Assembly (NCBI RefSeq): GCF_015689335.1
Contig: NZ_CP065053.1
Span: 4,836,001-4,900,000, forward strand
Length of the DNA: 64,000 bases
Origin: Massilia antarctica
GTDB taxonomy: Bacteria; Pseudomonadota; Gammaproteobacteria; Burkholderiales; Burkholderiaceae_D
Direction: 5' to 3'
Below, piece after piece: positions 45,350-54,285 of the stretch. Each line of letters starts with the position of its first letter. Position 1 is the stretch's first letter. Position numbers and translations under genes: made by a program. The notes under the pieces are model-generated. The model did no database searches. It was not told the origin of the DNA and was given only the letters and a program-made list of their open reading frames with translations.

Positions 45350-46198
45350 TCACAAGGCGTTGAGCGGGATCTTCAGGTAGCGCACGCCGTTCGCCTCGGG
45401 CGGCGGCAGTTGGCCAGCCCGCAGGTTGACCTGGATCGCGGGCAGGATCAGGGTCGGCATGGCAAGCGTTGTGTCGCGTGCGTTGCGCATGACCACGAAA
45501 TCGGCCTCGCTCACGCCATCGTGCACATGGATGTTGTGAGCGCGCTGCTCGGCCACGGTGCTCTGCCACGCCGGTGCGCGCGCGCCGGGCGGATAGTCGT
45601 GGCACATGAACAGGCGCGTGGCGGGCGGCAGCGCGAGCAGGCGCTGCACCGACCGGTATAGCTGCGCCGCGCTGCCGCCGGGGAAGTCGCAGCGCGCCGT
45701 GCCGACGTCGGGCATGAACAGGGTATCGCCCACAAAAACGGCATCGCCCACCACGTACGCCATGTCAGCCGGCGTGTGCCCCGGCACGTGCAGCGCGCAT
45801 GCCTGCAGGGCGCCGATGGCGAACGTTTCGTCGGGCCCGAACAGGTGGTCGAACCGGGTGGTGTCGCCCGGATCGCCGAACAGCGCGGAAAACGCCTTCT
45901 GCACGGTGCGGATGCCGGCGCCGATGCCGGTGCGCCCGCCCAGTTGCGCGGCCAGGTAAGGTGCCGCCGACAGGTGGTCGGCATGGGCGTGGGTTTCGAG
46001 CAGCCAGGCGACCTTGAGCGCGTTGGCGCGCACGAAATCGATGATGCGGTCGGCCGAGGTGGTAGCGGTGCGTCCAGAGCGGGAATCGAAATCGAGCACC
46101 GGGTCGATGATCGCGCAGGGCGTGCCCGGGCCGGCGAACACCACATAGGTAATGGTGGCGGTGCCGTCGTCGAAAAAAGCCTGGATCTGTGCTTGCAT
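45350..46198 (-). CDS. MBL-fold hydrolase, ETHE1/BlhA-like
   Basis: A 282-residue cytosolic MBL-fold protein. The ETHAHADHLSAAPYLAAQLGG motif and FVGDTLFMPDVGTARCDFPGG are typical of ETHE1-type persulfide dioxygenases and their Blh relatives, which bind one iron. DYPP and a terminal YLKIPLNAL complete the pattern. It may oxidise glutathione persulfide in sulfide detoxification; no rhodanese gene adjoins it here. It converges with the M28 peptidase gene. Confidence 0.87.
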   Translation of the reverse strand: MQAQIQAFFDDGTATITYVVFAGPGTPCAIIDPVLDFDSRSGRTATTSADRIIDFVRANALKVAWLLETHAHADHLSAAPYLAAQLGGRTGIGAGIRTVQKAFSALFGDPGDTTRFDHLFGPDETFAIGALQACALHVPGHTPADMAYVVGDAVFVGDTLFMPDVGTARCDFPGGSAAQLYRSVQRLLALPPATRLFMCHDYPPGARAPAWQSTVAEQRAHNIHVHDGVSEADFVVMRNARDTTLAMPTLILPAIQVNLRAGQLPPPEANGVRYLKIPLNAL

Positions 46199-46245
46199 GG
46201 AGAGTGAGGCTGTGGTGGTTGCCTGATTATATTCCCTGAGCGCGT

Positions 46246-46282
46246 AAAAAAGCCCGGCGGTTCCGTTTGGAACTGGCCGGGC
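46246..46282 (-). terminator. rho-independent terminator
   Basis: GCCCGGC/GCCGGGC arms with an inner GTTCC/GGAAC stem are followed on the minus strand by six T residues, 20 bases after the stop of the small membrane protein gene. Confidence 0.8.
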
Positions 46283-46301
46283 CGGTTGCGCCGTGGCGCG
46301 A

Positions 46302-46493
46302 CTAAAAATTCAGTCGCGGCAGGTAGTTACCCGGAATGATGCCGAAGACCGACAGGACGATCAGAATCAGGAGAATGATGAACAGTACGCGGACGATCTG
46401 CGCCACGGGTGCCGGCAGCGGCAGCATGCTGACGAGCCACCAGATCAGCCCGAAGACGACCAGGTAGACGATGAGACTGATGATGATATTCAT
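46302..46493 (-). CDS. small two-helix membrane protein (Thivi_2564-like)
   Basis: A 63-residue protein made almost entirely of two hydrophobic helices (about residues 2-22 and 30-52) with a short PGNYLPRLNF tail. It resembles the small Thivi_2564-type membrane proteins found in many proteobacteria, often stress-related; this is by general pattern only. The ATG at 46493 has GGAAACC before it; a TTG 12 bases upstream is an alternative. A good terminator follows. Confidence 0.7.
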   Translation of the reverse strand: MNIIISLIVYLVVFGLIWWLVSMLPLPAPVAQIVRVLFIILLILIVLSVFGIIPGNYLPRLNF

Positions 46494-46626
46494 GATGGTT
46501 TCCAATACGGCTGTTGTTTTATAAAGTGCTTCGGAGTAGACAGAATGGACGATATCGGAAAAGCATCAGTCGATCCGTTCGGTAGGGCACATAGCGCATA
46601 GGTGCATGGCAGCGGCGCGGCCCGTG

Positions 46627-46998
46627 TCAATCGATGAGCACGCGGCGGATGGCGCGCGCGCGGCCGCGAAAGGGCCGCCCGTACATGGTCTGGATGCCGC
46701 TGGTGAAGTTTTGCCCCCACACCAGGTGGGCGCGCGGTTCCTGCGTTTCGCACGACCAGTACCACATGCGCTGGAAGTGTTCGCGCAGGTTGGCGTACAA
46801 CAGCGCCAGCTCGCGCCGGGTCGGCAATTCGCCCCCGCACTGCGCCGCCCAGTCGCGCGCAAGTCCCCACGGAACCTCTTCCAGCTCGTCCGGCAGCAAC
46901 ACCAGATGGTGGTCCCGGCAGTTGTTTTTTCCAAGAATCAGGCCGGCATAGTGCTCGCCGGCGGGAAGGGTGTATTTGACATTCATGTAGTCGCGCAT
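46627..46998 (-). CDS. DUF1566-like small protein
   Basis: A 123-residue protein with the Lcl/DUF1566 pattern: GGELPTRRELALLYANLREHF, a WYWSCET segment and a terminal RGRARAIRRVLID. Such domains occur in phage tail-associated and bacterial surface proteins. No phage genes flank it. ACGGAGAA precedes the ATG. Function unknown. Confidence 0.72.
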   Translation of the reverse strand: MRDYMNVKYTLPAGEHYAGLILGKNNCRDHHLVLLPDELEEVPWGLARDWAAQCGGELPTRRELALLYANLREHFQRMWYWSCETQEPRAHLVWGQNFTSGIQTMYGRPFRGRARAIRRVLID

Positions 46999-47103
46999 GG
47001 GTTCTCCGTGAGGTTAAAGGTCTTGCTTAGAGCAGTCGGAGGAAGCCAAGTTGCAGCGAAGTTTTTAATTTCTATGATGAAATTAAAAGTGCGGTTTTTA
47101 TAC

Positions 47104-47125
47104 TTGACAGAAATTTTCCTGTCAA
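47104..47125. promoter_or_regulatory. inverted repeat upstream of the beta-helix gene
   Basis: TTGACAG and CTGTCAA form 7-base inverted arms around an eight-base AT-rich centre, 70 bases before the ATG at 47195. It may be a regulator site. The left arm could also serve as a -35 box, but no clear -10 was found. Confidence 0.4.
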
Positions 47126-47194
47126 ATCGTTGAACCTAAACATTTGATCGGGCTCAAACCTTACTCATTCACGTCACAAGGTAAGGAACCTGTA

Positions 47195-48687
47195 ATGAAT
47201 AAATTTGTCACTTTTGCTTCGGATATCCGTGTTAGTGCGTTGCTGTGCAGCAGCATGACGGTCTTGCTGACCGCGTGCGGCGGTGGCGCCGGCGAACAGG
47301 GATTGTCCCAGGCTAAGCAGCAAACGCAGACGGCCGGCTATATCGTCAGCAACGAAACGACCGCTGCCGCAACGGCGCCGGCCGATGCGCTGATGGCGAT
47401 CCGCGCCGATGGCGACCAGGCTAAACCCGCCGCCCTTGCTCCGCAGGAGACTGGCGCCGACGCCGCGAACAGCAGCGCAAGCACGTACACCGAGAAAGAT
47501 TTTGCCCTGACCGGCTATGGCGCCGGCGATGCCATGCCAGCCGGGACCAGCGCGACGGCATACGGCGCCAGCGATGCAGCCGCCGTGGCGGCCGCCACTG
47601 CCCCGCAAGGATCGGCGCCGGACGCGGCGGCGCGGGCCGCACCGGTCATTCCATCGACCACCTACACGTTTTATGTTGCGCCGAACGGCAATGACAGCAA
47701 TGCCGGCACGGCCGAGGCACCGTTCAAGACCCTGGCGCGCGCCGCACGCGCAAGCAAAGCGAGCACCACCGTGTTCGTCGCGCCCGGAACCTATCCCGGC
47801 GGCATCAAGACCACCGTCAGCGGTTCCGAGGGCGGGCGGATCTATTTCGTGTCGACCACGAAGTGGGGTGCGAAGATCGTCGCTGCCGGTTCCAGCGGCA
47901 AGAGCGGCTGGGATAACCGCGGCAGTTACGTGGACATCGTCGGCTTCGAGGTCGACGGCAGCGGCGGCAAGTGGACTGGCGGCGCATCTATAACGGCGGC
48001 TCCTACGACATGATCCGCGCCAATTACGTGCATCACGTCGCCAAGGGCGTCGGCTGCACCAGCGCCGGCGGCTCGGCTATCGGCGTGGACAGCTACTACA
48101 AGGGCGTCAAGTCCGACGTGATCGGCAACCTCGTGCACGACATCGGCCCCGCCGGCTGCCGCTTTGTCCAGGGAATTTACGTCAGTACTTCCGGCAGCGT
48201 GAAAAACAATGTGGTGTACCGGGTGGCGGAAGGGGCGATCCACCTGTGGCACGACGCCAACCACGTGATCATCGCCAACAACACGGTGACGACCTCGAAC
48301 ACCGGCATTATTGTCGGCGGCGGCGACTTCTATCACACCAAGGGGCCAAACGATTACACGCTCGTTTACAGCAACATCGTGTACGACAACAAGATGGGCG
48401 TGTCGGAGCAGGGCAAGACGGGCAAGAACAATGTCTACCTCAACAACCTGGTGTTCCAGAACTCGACCTACAACTGGAGGCTCAACAACGGCCTGACGCA
48501 CGCCGAGACCGTCGCCTCCGATCCCTTGTTCGTGTCCTACACCAGGACCGGTACGCCGGACCTGCGCCTGAGCAGCAGCTCGCCGGCGATCGGACGCGGC
48601 ACGCCGACCGAAGCGCTCGACTACGACTTCCTCGACAATCCGCGCAATGCGGATACCGGTTTCGACATCGGCGCGTATCAGCACTAA
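47195..48687 (+). pseudogene. right-handed beta-helix lipoprotein, interrupted by a frameshift
   Basis: The N-terminal frame (47195-48013) encodes a lipoprotein signal (LLTACGGG), an Ala-rich linker and a DUF1565-type start of a parallel beta-helix (FYVAPNGNDSNAGTAEAPFKTL). It then ends in a stop soon after VDGSGGKWTGG. The next frame, open across the junction to 48687, continues the fold: IYNGGSYDMIRANYVHHVAKG, NNTVTTSNTGIIV and a terminal FDIGAYQH. One missing base near 47975-47990 explains the break. The intact product would be a surface polysaccharide lyase-like or adhesin-like protein. A sequencing error is possible, since both halves look well preserved. Confidence 0.75.
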
Positions 48688-48843
48688 ACCGCGGTAAACG
48701 AGCGGCAAACTCCCCCGATGCGCCGGCCTGTCGCGGCTGGCGCATCGTCAACAGGCCACGCCCGGTAGCGATGGCGGGCGTGCGCTTCCCGCAGCGAACC
48801 GGTACGATGAAGGGCAGCCCCCGATTGTTGAAGGAGAGTTCCG

Positions 48844-50001
48844 ATGTTGCGAACAACGATGTCCGCTTGCCTGAGCGTTGCGCTGATGACCCTTGCGCTG
48901 CCTGCCGCGCTGGCCCAGCTACCGACCAGCGATGCGCCACCGGCCGCCAAAGGCTGGCGCGCGGAAACGGTCGCCGAAGGTCTGTCCCATCCGTGGTCGA
49001 TGGCGTGGTTGCCGGACGGGCGCTTGCTGGTCACCACCAGGGAAGGCAAGCTGCATCTGCTCAAGGGCAAGCGCTTCGAGCCAGTCGCGCTGGAGGGTTT
49101 GCCGCCGGTGTTGACGACCGGGCAGGGCGGCCTGCTCGACATTGCCATCCATCCGGGCGACAAGAAAAATCCGCGCATTTACATGACGATGGCCACCGGC
49201 ACCGATGAGGCCAACCGCACCACCCTGGTCCAGGGCGTGTTCGACGGCAAGCGGGTGCATGGCATCAAGACCTTGTTCCGCGCCCAGCCCGACAAGAGCG
49301 GCGGCGAGCATTTCGGTTCACGCCTGCTGTGGCAAAAGGATGGCAGCTTGTTGATGAGCGTCGGCGACGGCGGCAATCCACCCCAGCAGGTGGGCGGCAT
49401 GCTGGCGCGCGACCAGGCGCAGAACCTGGGCAGCGATAACGGGTCCATCCTGCGCCTGACCGATGCCGGCAAGGCCGCGCCCGGCAATCCGCTGGCGGCG
49501 CGCCCGGGAGCGCTGCCGGAAATCTGGACTTACGGCCACCGTAACATCCAGGGCATGGCGCTCGATGCCGACGGCCGCGTGTGGGCCACCGAACACGGTC
49601 CGCGCGGCGGCGATGAACTTAATCTGATCGAAGCGGGTCAAAACTATGGATGGCCCATGCAAAGTTACGGGCGCGATTACCGTACGGGCGAACCGGTCGG
49701 CCAACTGGTCGTGCCCGGCATGACGCAAGCGAAGATTGCATGGGTGCCTTCACCGGGCGCGTCCGGCCTGACGCAATACAGCGGCAGCCAGTTTCCGCAA
49801 TGGCGCGGCAGTCTGTTCAGCGGCGGGCTGGCGAGCAAGGATGTGCGGCGCATCGTGCTCGACAAGGACGGCAATGTGGTGTCGCAGGAGCGGCTGGAGA
49901 TCGGCAAGCGCGTGCGCGATGTGCGACAGGGGCCTGACGGGCATCTGTACCTGATTACCGATGAAGACAACGGCCAGTTGCTGCGCATCATGGCGCAGTA
50001 G
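48844..50001 (+). CDS. PQQ-dependent soluble aldose sugar dehydrogenase (YliI-like)
   Basis: A 385-residue periplasmic beta-propeller enzyme with a signal peptide ending near PAALAQ. Characteristic blocks are GLSHPWSMAWLPDGRLLVTTREG, GQGGLLDIAIHP, GGEHFGSRLLW, GHRNIQGMALD, ATEHGPRGGDELNLIEAGQNYGWP and the C-terminal LYLITDEDNGQLLRI. The family oxidises aldose sugars with PQQ. Whether this host makes PQQ is not shown here. AAGGAGAG precedes the ATG. It may supply sugar acids to the same metabolism as the galactonate genes 3 kb downstream. Confidence 0.93.
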   Translation: MLRTTMSACLSVALMTLALPAALAQLPTSDAPPAAKGWRAETVAEGLSHPWSMAWLPDGRLLVTTREGKLHLLKGKRFEPVALEGLPPVLTTGQGGLLDIAIHPGDKKNPRIYMTMATGTDEANRTTLVQGVFDGKRVHGIKTLFRAQPDKSGGEHFGSRLLWQKDGSLLMSVGDGGNPPQQVGGMLARDQAQNLGSDNGSILRLTDAGKAAPGNPLAARPGALPEIWTYGHRNIQGMALDADGRVWATEHGPRGGDELNLIEAGQNYGWPMQSYGRDYRTGEPVGQLVVPGMTQAKIAWVPSPGASGLTQYSGSQFPQWRGSLFSGGLASKDVRRIVLDKDGNVVSQERLEIGKRVRDVRQGPDGHLYLITDEDNGQLLRIMAQ

Positions 50002-50060
50002 GGCGCGCTCATTCGCAGTCAGTACCGGTCAGCCGGGTCCGACGGCGGCGGGCGGGAGTG

Positions 50061-50140
50061 CCGCCGGATCAAAGGTGCGCGCCGCAGGCATGTGGCCGTG
50101 TCGCCGGATCAACGGTGCGCGCCGCGCGCATGTGGCCGTG
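50061..50140. repeat. two-copy 40-base tandem repeat
   Basis: Bases 50061-50100 and 50101-50140 are near-identical with a few mismatches. Each carries GCCGGATCAA and a terminal TGTGGCCGTG. A partial third copy may begin at 50141. It does not encode a recognisable product. Confidence 0.8.
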
Positions 50141-50228
50141 TCGTCGATGTTCGGCGGGACCGTCTCGATCGTGGAAGTTGCCGCGACGGTCGACGCCAGG
50201 GCGTGCGGCGAGCAAGGGTGGAAAGAAA

Positions 50229-50248
50229 AGCCCACGCATGCGTGGGCT
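50229..50248 (-). terminator. probable terminator for the lectin gene
   Basis: A 20-base perfect palindrome (AGCCCACGCA and its complement) is followed on the minus strand by TTTCTTTCC. A second hairpin at 50257-50281 (10-base arms) lies between it and the gene. Confidence 0.6.
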
Positions 50249-50375
50249 GGCGCTTGCCCGGCAAGCCTCATGCTTGCCGGGCCGACGCAATCCGGGGCGA
50301 GCGGCACGGGCAACTGGCCGCCGGTGCCGCCCTGCAGCCGACCGGGAAAGACGTCAACTGCCCGTCAATTGCCCG

Positions 50376-51704
50376 TCAACTGCCCATATCGTGACTCAAC
50401 TGCGCGCTCTGCCCCGATCCGGCCGCACCGCCGGGAGCGGCGTCGGACGCGCCCACCGGCGTCTGGCCGAAGGATTGGATGATGCCGCCCATGTACTCGT
50501 ACCCGGTGACCGACGGTCCCCACGACGAGCCGTCCCACCACTTGTGGTACAGCGCACTGTCCGACCCGGTACCGAACACATCGAGCCGGTTCGGGCCCCA
50601 CGACACCACGCGCGCTTGCGAGGACAGGATGCCGCCCATGTATTCGAAACCGGTCACGGACGGCCCCCAGTTGCTGCCGTCCCACCACTTGTGATACAGC
50701 GCGCTGTCGGTGCCGACCACGAACACGTCGATGCGGTTCGGCCCCCATGACACCGCCTCGGGGTTGCCGATGCACACGCCGCCGAGGCGCTCCAGGTTGT
50801 TCCCGGCGGGCAGCCAGGCACTGCCGTTCCACCACTTGTGATACAGCGCGCCATCGGTGCCGGTGACAAAGACATCGAGGCGGTTGTTGCCCCAGGCCAC
50901 CGCGCGCGGCGCCGAGGTGCACACGCCGCCCAGTCTTTCGTACCCGGTCAGCGATGGGCCCCAGTTGCTGCCGTCCCACCACTTGTGATACAGCGCGCGG
51001 TCGGTGCCGATGACGAACACGTCGAGCCGGTTCGGGCCCCACGAGACGACTTCGGGCTGCTCCATGATGATGCCGCCCATGTTTTCGTAGCCGGTCAGCG
51101 ATGGGCCCCAGGTCGATCCGCTGCGCCACTTGTGGAACAGCGCGCGGTCGGTGCCGATGACGAACACATCAAGCCGGTTGGGACCCCAGGAGATGGCGCG
51201 CGGATCGCCGATGCACACGCCGCCGAGATTGGTGTAGCCGGTGAGCGAAGGCGACCAGGTGCTACCGTTCCAGGACTTGTGATACAGCGCGCTGTCGGTG
51301 CCGGTCACGAACAGGTCCAGGCGGTTGGGCTGGGTTGAAATCGCTTGCGGCGCGCTGGTGCCGACACCGCCCATGAATTCGTAGCCGGTCACGGACGGGT
51401 TCCAGCTCGCGCCATTCCACCACTTGTGATGCATGCCGCGGCCGGTTCCCAGCGCGAACACGTCGAGCCGGTTCGGACCCCACGACACCACCGGCGACGA
51501 ACTTGGCCTGCGCGGACCCGCCTGCATCGCCAGGGTTTGCGCGTCGGGTGTGTCCGCGTGCGCCGCGGCGGCGGCCGCAGGCTGGCTCATCATGTGAGCG
51601 CCCGGCATGGCGTGCGCACTGGCCGACGCGCCACTGCCGCTGCCAATGTCGGACATCGCACCACTGCTAACTGCATCCGTAATTTCCGATTGCATTGATT
51701 TCAT
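50376..51704 (-). CDS. seven-bladed beta-propeller lectin, PLL type
   Basis: A 442-residue protein. After a 70-residue Ala/Ser/His-rich N-terminus come seven repeats of 49 residues, each with a [14 protein letters not shown] segment, a ALYHKWWDG segment and a W-GPS-TGYE-GG segment. This is the repeat of Photorhabdus PLL-type lectins, which fold as seven-bladed propellers and bind fucose or related sugars between blades. Cys residues recur in blades 3, 5 and 6. No Sec signal is evident, so release would need another route. AAGGGAAA precedes the ATG. It has its own terminator and no toxin gene adjoins it. Confidence 0.9.
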   Translation of the reverse strand: MKSMQSEITDAVSSGAMSDIGSGSGASASAHAMPGAHMMSQPAAAAAAHADTPDAQTLAMQAGPRRPSSSPVVSWGPNRLDVFALGTGRGMHHKWWNGASWNPSVTGYEFMGGVGTSAPQAISTQPNRLDLFVTGTDSALYHKSWNGSTWSPSLTGYTNLGGVCIGDPRAISWGPNRLDVFVIGTDRALFHKWRSGSTWGPSLTGYENMGGIIMEQPEVVSWGPNRLDVFVIGTDRALYHKWWDGSNWGPSLTGYERLGGVCTSAPRAVAWGNNRLDVFVTGTDGALYHKWWNGSAWLPAGNNLERLGGVCIGNPEAVSWGPNRIDVFVVGTDSALYHKWWDGSNWGPSVTGFEYMGGILSSQARVVSWGPNRLDVFGTGSDSALYHKWWDGSSWGPSVTGYEYMGGIIQSFGQTPVGASDAAPGGAAGSGQSAQLSHDMGS

Positions 51705-52004
51705 GCTGTTTCCCTTCGGGTTCGTTGATGGTCTTCCTGCACGGCGCCGCGATCACGACGCAGACGCGCAGGCCTGTATAAATTATCGACGCATACCAAA
51801 AGGGAACTTTTGACGGAGGTGAAGGGGCAACGCTTCCGTTTCCGGATGCGGGAATAAAAATACCAATCTGAAAAGTCAAAGCAATAGATTTCCTGTTGGA
51901 AATTCAATCCCGATACCTTCCGCCCCCGTTCGCTGCCAAAGATGCCCCGCGGCCGCCGCTTGTTCCGGGCACGTCCGACGCCGCAGCCGCAGCCGCCGGC
52001 CAGC
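51705..52004. other. intergenic region upstream of the lectin gene
   Basis: About 300 bases. The lectin promoter should lie here on the minus strand in the AT-rich part near 51780-51900. No confident -35/-10 pair or operator was identified, and no gene was seen. Confidence 0.4.
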
Positions 52005-52217
52005 CTAGTCGTCGCCCGGACCCTCGCCGGGCATGGTGTCCGCCATCAGCCGCAGATCGTCGTCATCCTCATCGTCATCATCAGGCTCGTCCGGCAGGTG
52101 CAGATCGTCGTCCGGCAGCGGGATGCCGGCGTGCGGCACGCCGCGCGGGCGCGCCGAAGGTGAGGGCAGGGCTCCGAACGGATTGTCGGGCTGGTCGTTT
52201 TCATGAGTGCTGGACAT
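52005..52217 (-). CDS. small acidic protein
   Basis: A 70-residue protein, MSSTHENDQPDNPFGALPSP at the start and a core of Asp-rich sequence (PDEPDDDDEDDDDLRL). It is probably disordered. GGAG precedes the ATG, which lies inside the 3' end of the upstream PEP-CTERM gene (17-base overlap), implying translational coupling. Function unknown. Confidence 0.65.
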   Translation of the reverse strand: MSSTHENDQPDNPFGALPSPSARPRGVPHAGIPLPDDDLHLPDEPDDDDEDDDDLRLMADTMPGEGPGDD

Positions 52218-52890
52218 GGCAAGTCTCCACTGAAGTGATGATTTGTTGGACAGCGATGCCCCCAGCAAGGTTCCCCAGCGGTTTGCTCGCGCGCATCAAG
52301 CGGCGCCGCGCAGCCAGCAGGCCGGCGATGCCGATACCGATCAGGCCGAGCGAGGCCGGCGCCGGCACCGGCACCGGGACCGGGATGGTAGGAACCGTGG
52401 TCGCCGCATTGCTCAACGAAAAACTCAGATCGTTGAACTGGTAGGGGCCGCCACGCAAATCTTCAAAACTGACCAGCGCGCTTCCCGGCGTCCAATCCTG
52501 CTGCACCCGCGCGTGGGAGTGCCGGTCCGGATTGCGGCTGGCGCCGCCGCTAAAGAAATCGCGCCCCGTCGTGTTCACATGCAGGCGGAACATCAGTTCG
52601 CGGCCAGGCACGAAGCGGCCGAGATTGAAGATGTGGCCGACCGGCGTGCCCCGGTTGCCGAACATAAATACATCGTTATCGTCGACCCCGTCGTCAGTGA
52701 ACAAATACAGGTCGTTGTTGTAGTTGGCCGAGCTGCCCTGATAGGTCGCCACGATGGCGCCCGCGTTGGCGGCGAGCACAGGCAGCCCCTCGGTGCCGGG
52801 CGAGGCGATGGGAATGGCGCCCACGGCGCCGGGCGCCAGCAGCCCGGTCAACGCCGCGGTGCGGGCCACTAGTCGAGAAAAATAGCTCAT
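52201..52890 (-). CDS. DUF4114 protein with PEP-CTERM-like sorting signal
   Basis: A 229-residue exported protein. The start at 52890 is chosen because GGGAGG lies seven bases before that ATG rather than one base before the upstream one. A signal peptide ends near GAVGA. The body matches DUF4114 (DLYLFTDDGVDDNDVFMFGNRG, FEDLRGGPYQFNDLSFSLS). The C-terminal region has VPVPAPASLGLIGIGIAGLLAARRR, a PEP-CTERM-type signal for exosortase. A further 33 residues follow the Arg cluster, where such proteins normally end. No exosortase gene is in this window. Confidence 0.78.
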   Translation of the reverse strand: MSYFSRLVARTAALTGLLAPGAVGAIPIASPGTEGLPVLAANAGAIVATYQGSSANYNNDLYLFTDDGVDDNDVFMFGNRGTPVGHIFNLGRFVPGRELMFRLHVNTTGRDFFSGGASRNPDRHSHARVQQDWTPGSALVSFEDLRGGPYQFNDLSFSLSNAATTVPTIPVPVPVPAPASLGLIGIGIAGLLAARRRLMRASKPLGNLAGGIAVQQIITSVETCHVQHS

Positions 52891-53076
52891 ATGCATGCCT
52901 CCCTGTAAAAGCCGTCGATATCTCCACGGGTACCGTCTGGTGGCGAAGTCCATCATAGCGGCGCGACGATCGCGCGGAAGCTATGCGATTTGCGTATAGC
53001 ATTTTGTCGAATATTCATATTTCACAGCTAGCTCGCAGGCTTAGACTGCTTGTCATTCTTGACTAATGGCTAAGCA

Positions 53077-54225
53077 ATGAAAATCATCAAACTGACGACG
53101 TACCGGGTTCCGCCGCGCTGGATGCTGTTGAAGATCGAGACCGACGAAGGCATCGTCGGCTGGGGCGAACCGGTGATCGAAGGCCGTGCGCGCACGGTCG
53201 AAGCGGCGGTCCACGAGATGACGCCATTCCTGATCGGCCAGGACCCGGGCCGCATCAACGACCTGTGGCAAGCCATGTACCGCGGCGGTTTCTACCGCGG
53301 CGGCGCGATCCTGATGAGTGCCATCGCCGGAATCGACCAGGCCTTGTGGGACATGAAGGGCAAGCTGCTGGGCGTGCCGGTCTACGACCTGCTGGGCGGC
53401 CGGGTACGCGACAAGATGAAGATGTACAGCTGGGTGGGCGGCGACCGTCCGCTTGATGTCATCGCCGGCATCCGCAAGCTGCGCGAAGTCGGCATCGACA
53501 CCTTCAAGATGAACGGCACCGAAGAAATGCGTATGCTTGACAGCGCCCGCGCGGTCGACCAGGCGGTCGGGCGCATCGCCGAAATCCGCGAAGCCTTCGG
53601 CAACGACATCGAATTCGGCATCGACTTCCATGGCAGGGTGGCCGCGCCGATGGCCAAGGTGCTGCTGCGCGCCCTCGAACCGTACCGCCCCCTGTTTGTC
53701 GAAGAGCCGGTGCTGGCCGAGCAGGCGGAGTATTACCCGCGCCTGGCCGAATCGACCTCGATTCCGCTGGCGGCCGGTGAGCGCATGTACTCGCGCTTCG
53801 AATTCAAGCGCGTGCTCGAACAGGGCGGCCTGGCGATCCTGCAGCCCGACCTGTCGCACGCCGGCGGCATCACCGAATGCGTCAAGATCGCGGCCATGGC
53901 CGAAGCCTACGACGTCGCCGTGGCCCCGCATTGCCCGCTCGGCCCCGTGGCGCTGGCGGCCTGCCTGCACCTCGACTTCGTGTCGCACAACGCCGTGCTG
54001 CAGGAACAGAGCATGGGCATTCACTACAACCAGGGCGCCGAACTGCTCGACTACGTCAAGAACAAGGACGACTTCCGCATGGAAGGCGGCTACATCGCGG
54101 CGCTGACCAAGCCGGGCCTTGGTGTCGAGGTCGACGAAGAGCGCGTGATCGAGGCCAGCAAGAACGCGCCCGACTGGCGCAATCCGCTCTGGCGCCATGA
54201 GGATGGCAGCGTGGCCGAGTGGTAG
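53077..54225 (+). CDS. dgoD: D-galactonate dehydratase
   Basis: A 382-residue enolase-superfamily enzyme that dehydrates D-galactonate to 2-keto-3-deoxygalactonate. Magnesium and catalytic motifs are clear: [36 protein letters not shown] and APHCPLGP. The ending [14 protein letters not shown] matches E. coli DgoD almost exactly. It is the first gene of a galactose/galactoside block that includes a beta-galactosidase and a lactonase-like protein. No KDGal kinase or aldolase gene is in the window. Confidence 0.96.
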   Translation: MKIIKLTTYRVPPRWMLLKIETDEGIVGWGEPVIEGRARTVEAAVHEMTPFLIGQDPGRINDLWQAMYRGGFYRGGAILMSAIAGIDQALWDMKGKLLGVPVYDLLGGRVRDKMKMYSWVGGDRPLDVIAGIRKLREVGIDTFKMNGTEEMRMLDSARAVDQAVGRIAEIREAFGNDIEFGIDFHGRVAAPMAKVLLRALEPYRPLFVEEPVLAEQAEYYPRLAESTSIPLAAGERMYSRFEFKRVLEQGGLAILQPDLSHAGGITECVKIAAMAEAYDVAVAPHCPLGPVALAACLHLDFVSHNAVLQEQSMGIHYNQGAELLDYVKNKDDFRMEGGYIAALTKPGLGVEVDEERVIEASKNAPDWRNPLWRHEDGSVAEW

Positions 54226-54285
54226 CAGTCGAAAAAACAACAACACAAGCAGCACCATAATAAAAACCGTCATCACGGAGACAAG

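Larger units (their letters stand above)
50002..50375. other. intergenic region with tandem repeat and hairpins
   Basis: No gene is supported. It holds a two-copy 40-base tandem repeat (50061-50140) and two strong hairpins (50229-50248 and 50257-50281). Both neighbouring genes end here, so it is a convergent terminator region. Confidence 0.6.

Noticed and set aside
46627..46998. Prophage remnant suggested by the DUF1566-like protein
   Set aside because: No other phage gene, integrase or attachment repeat adjoins it.
50376..51704. CRISPR-like regular repeats with 147-base period
   Set aside because: They are coding repeats of a propeller lectin and keep the reading frame.
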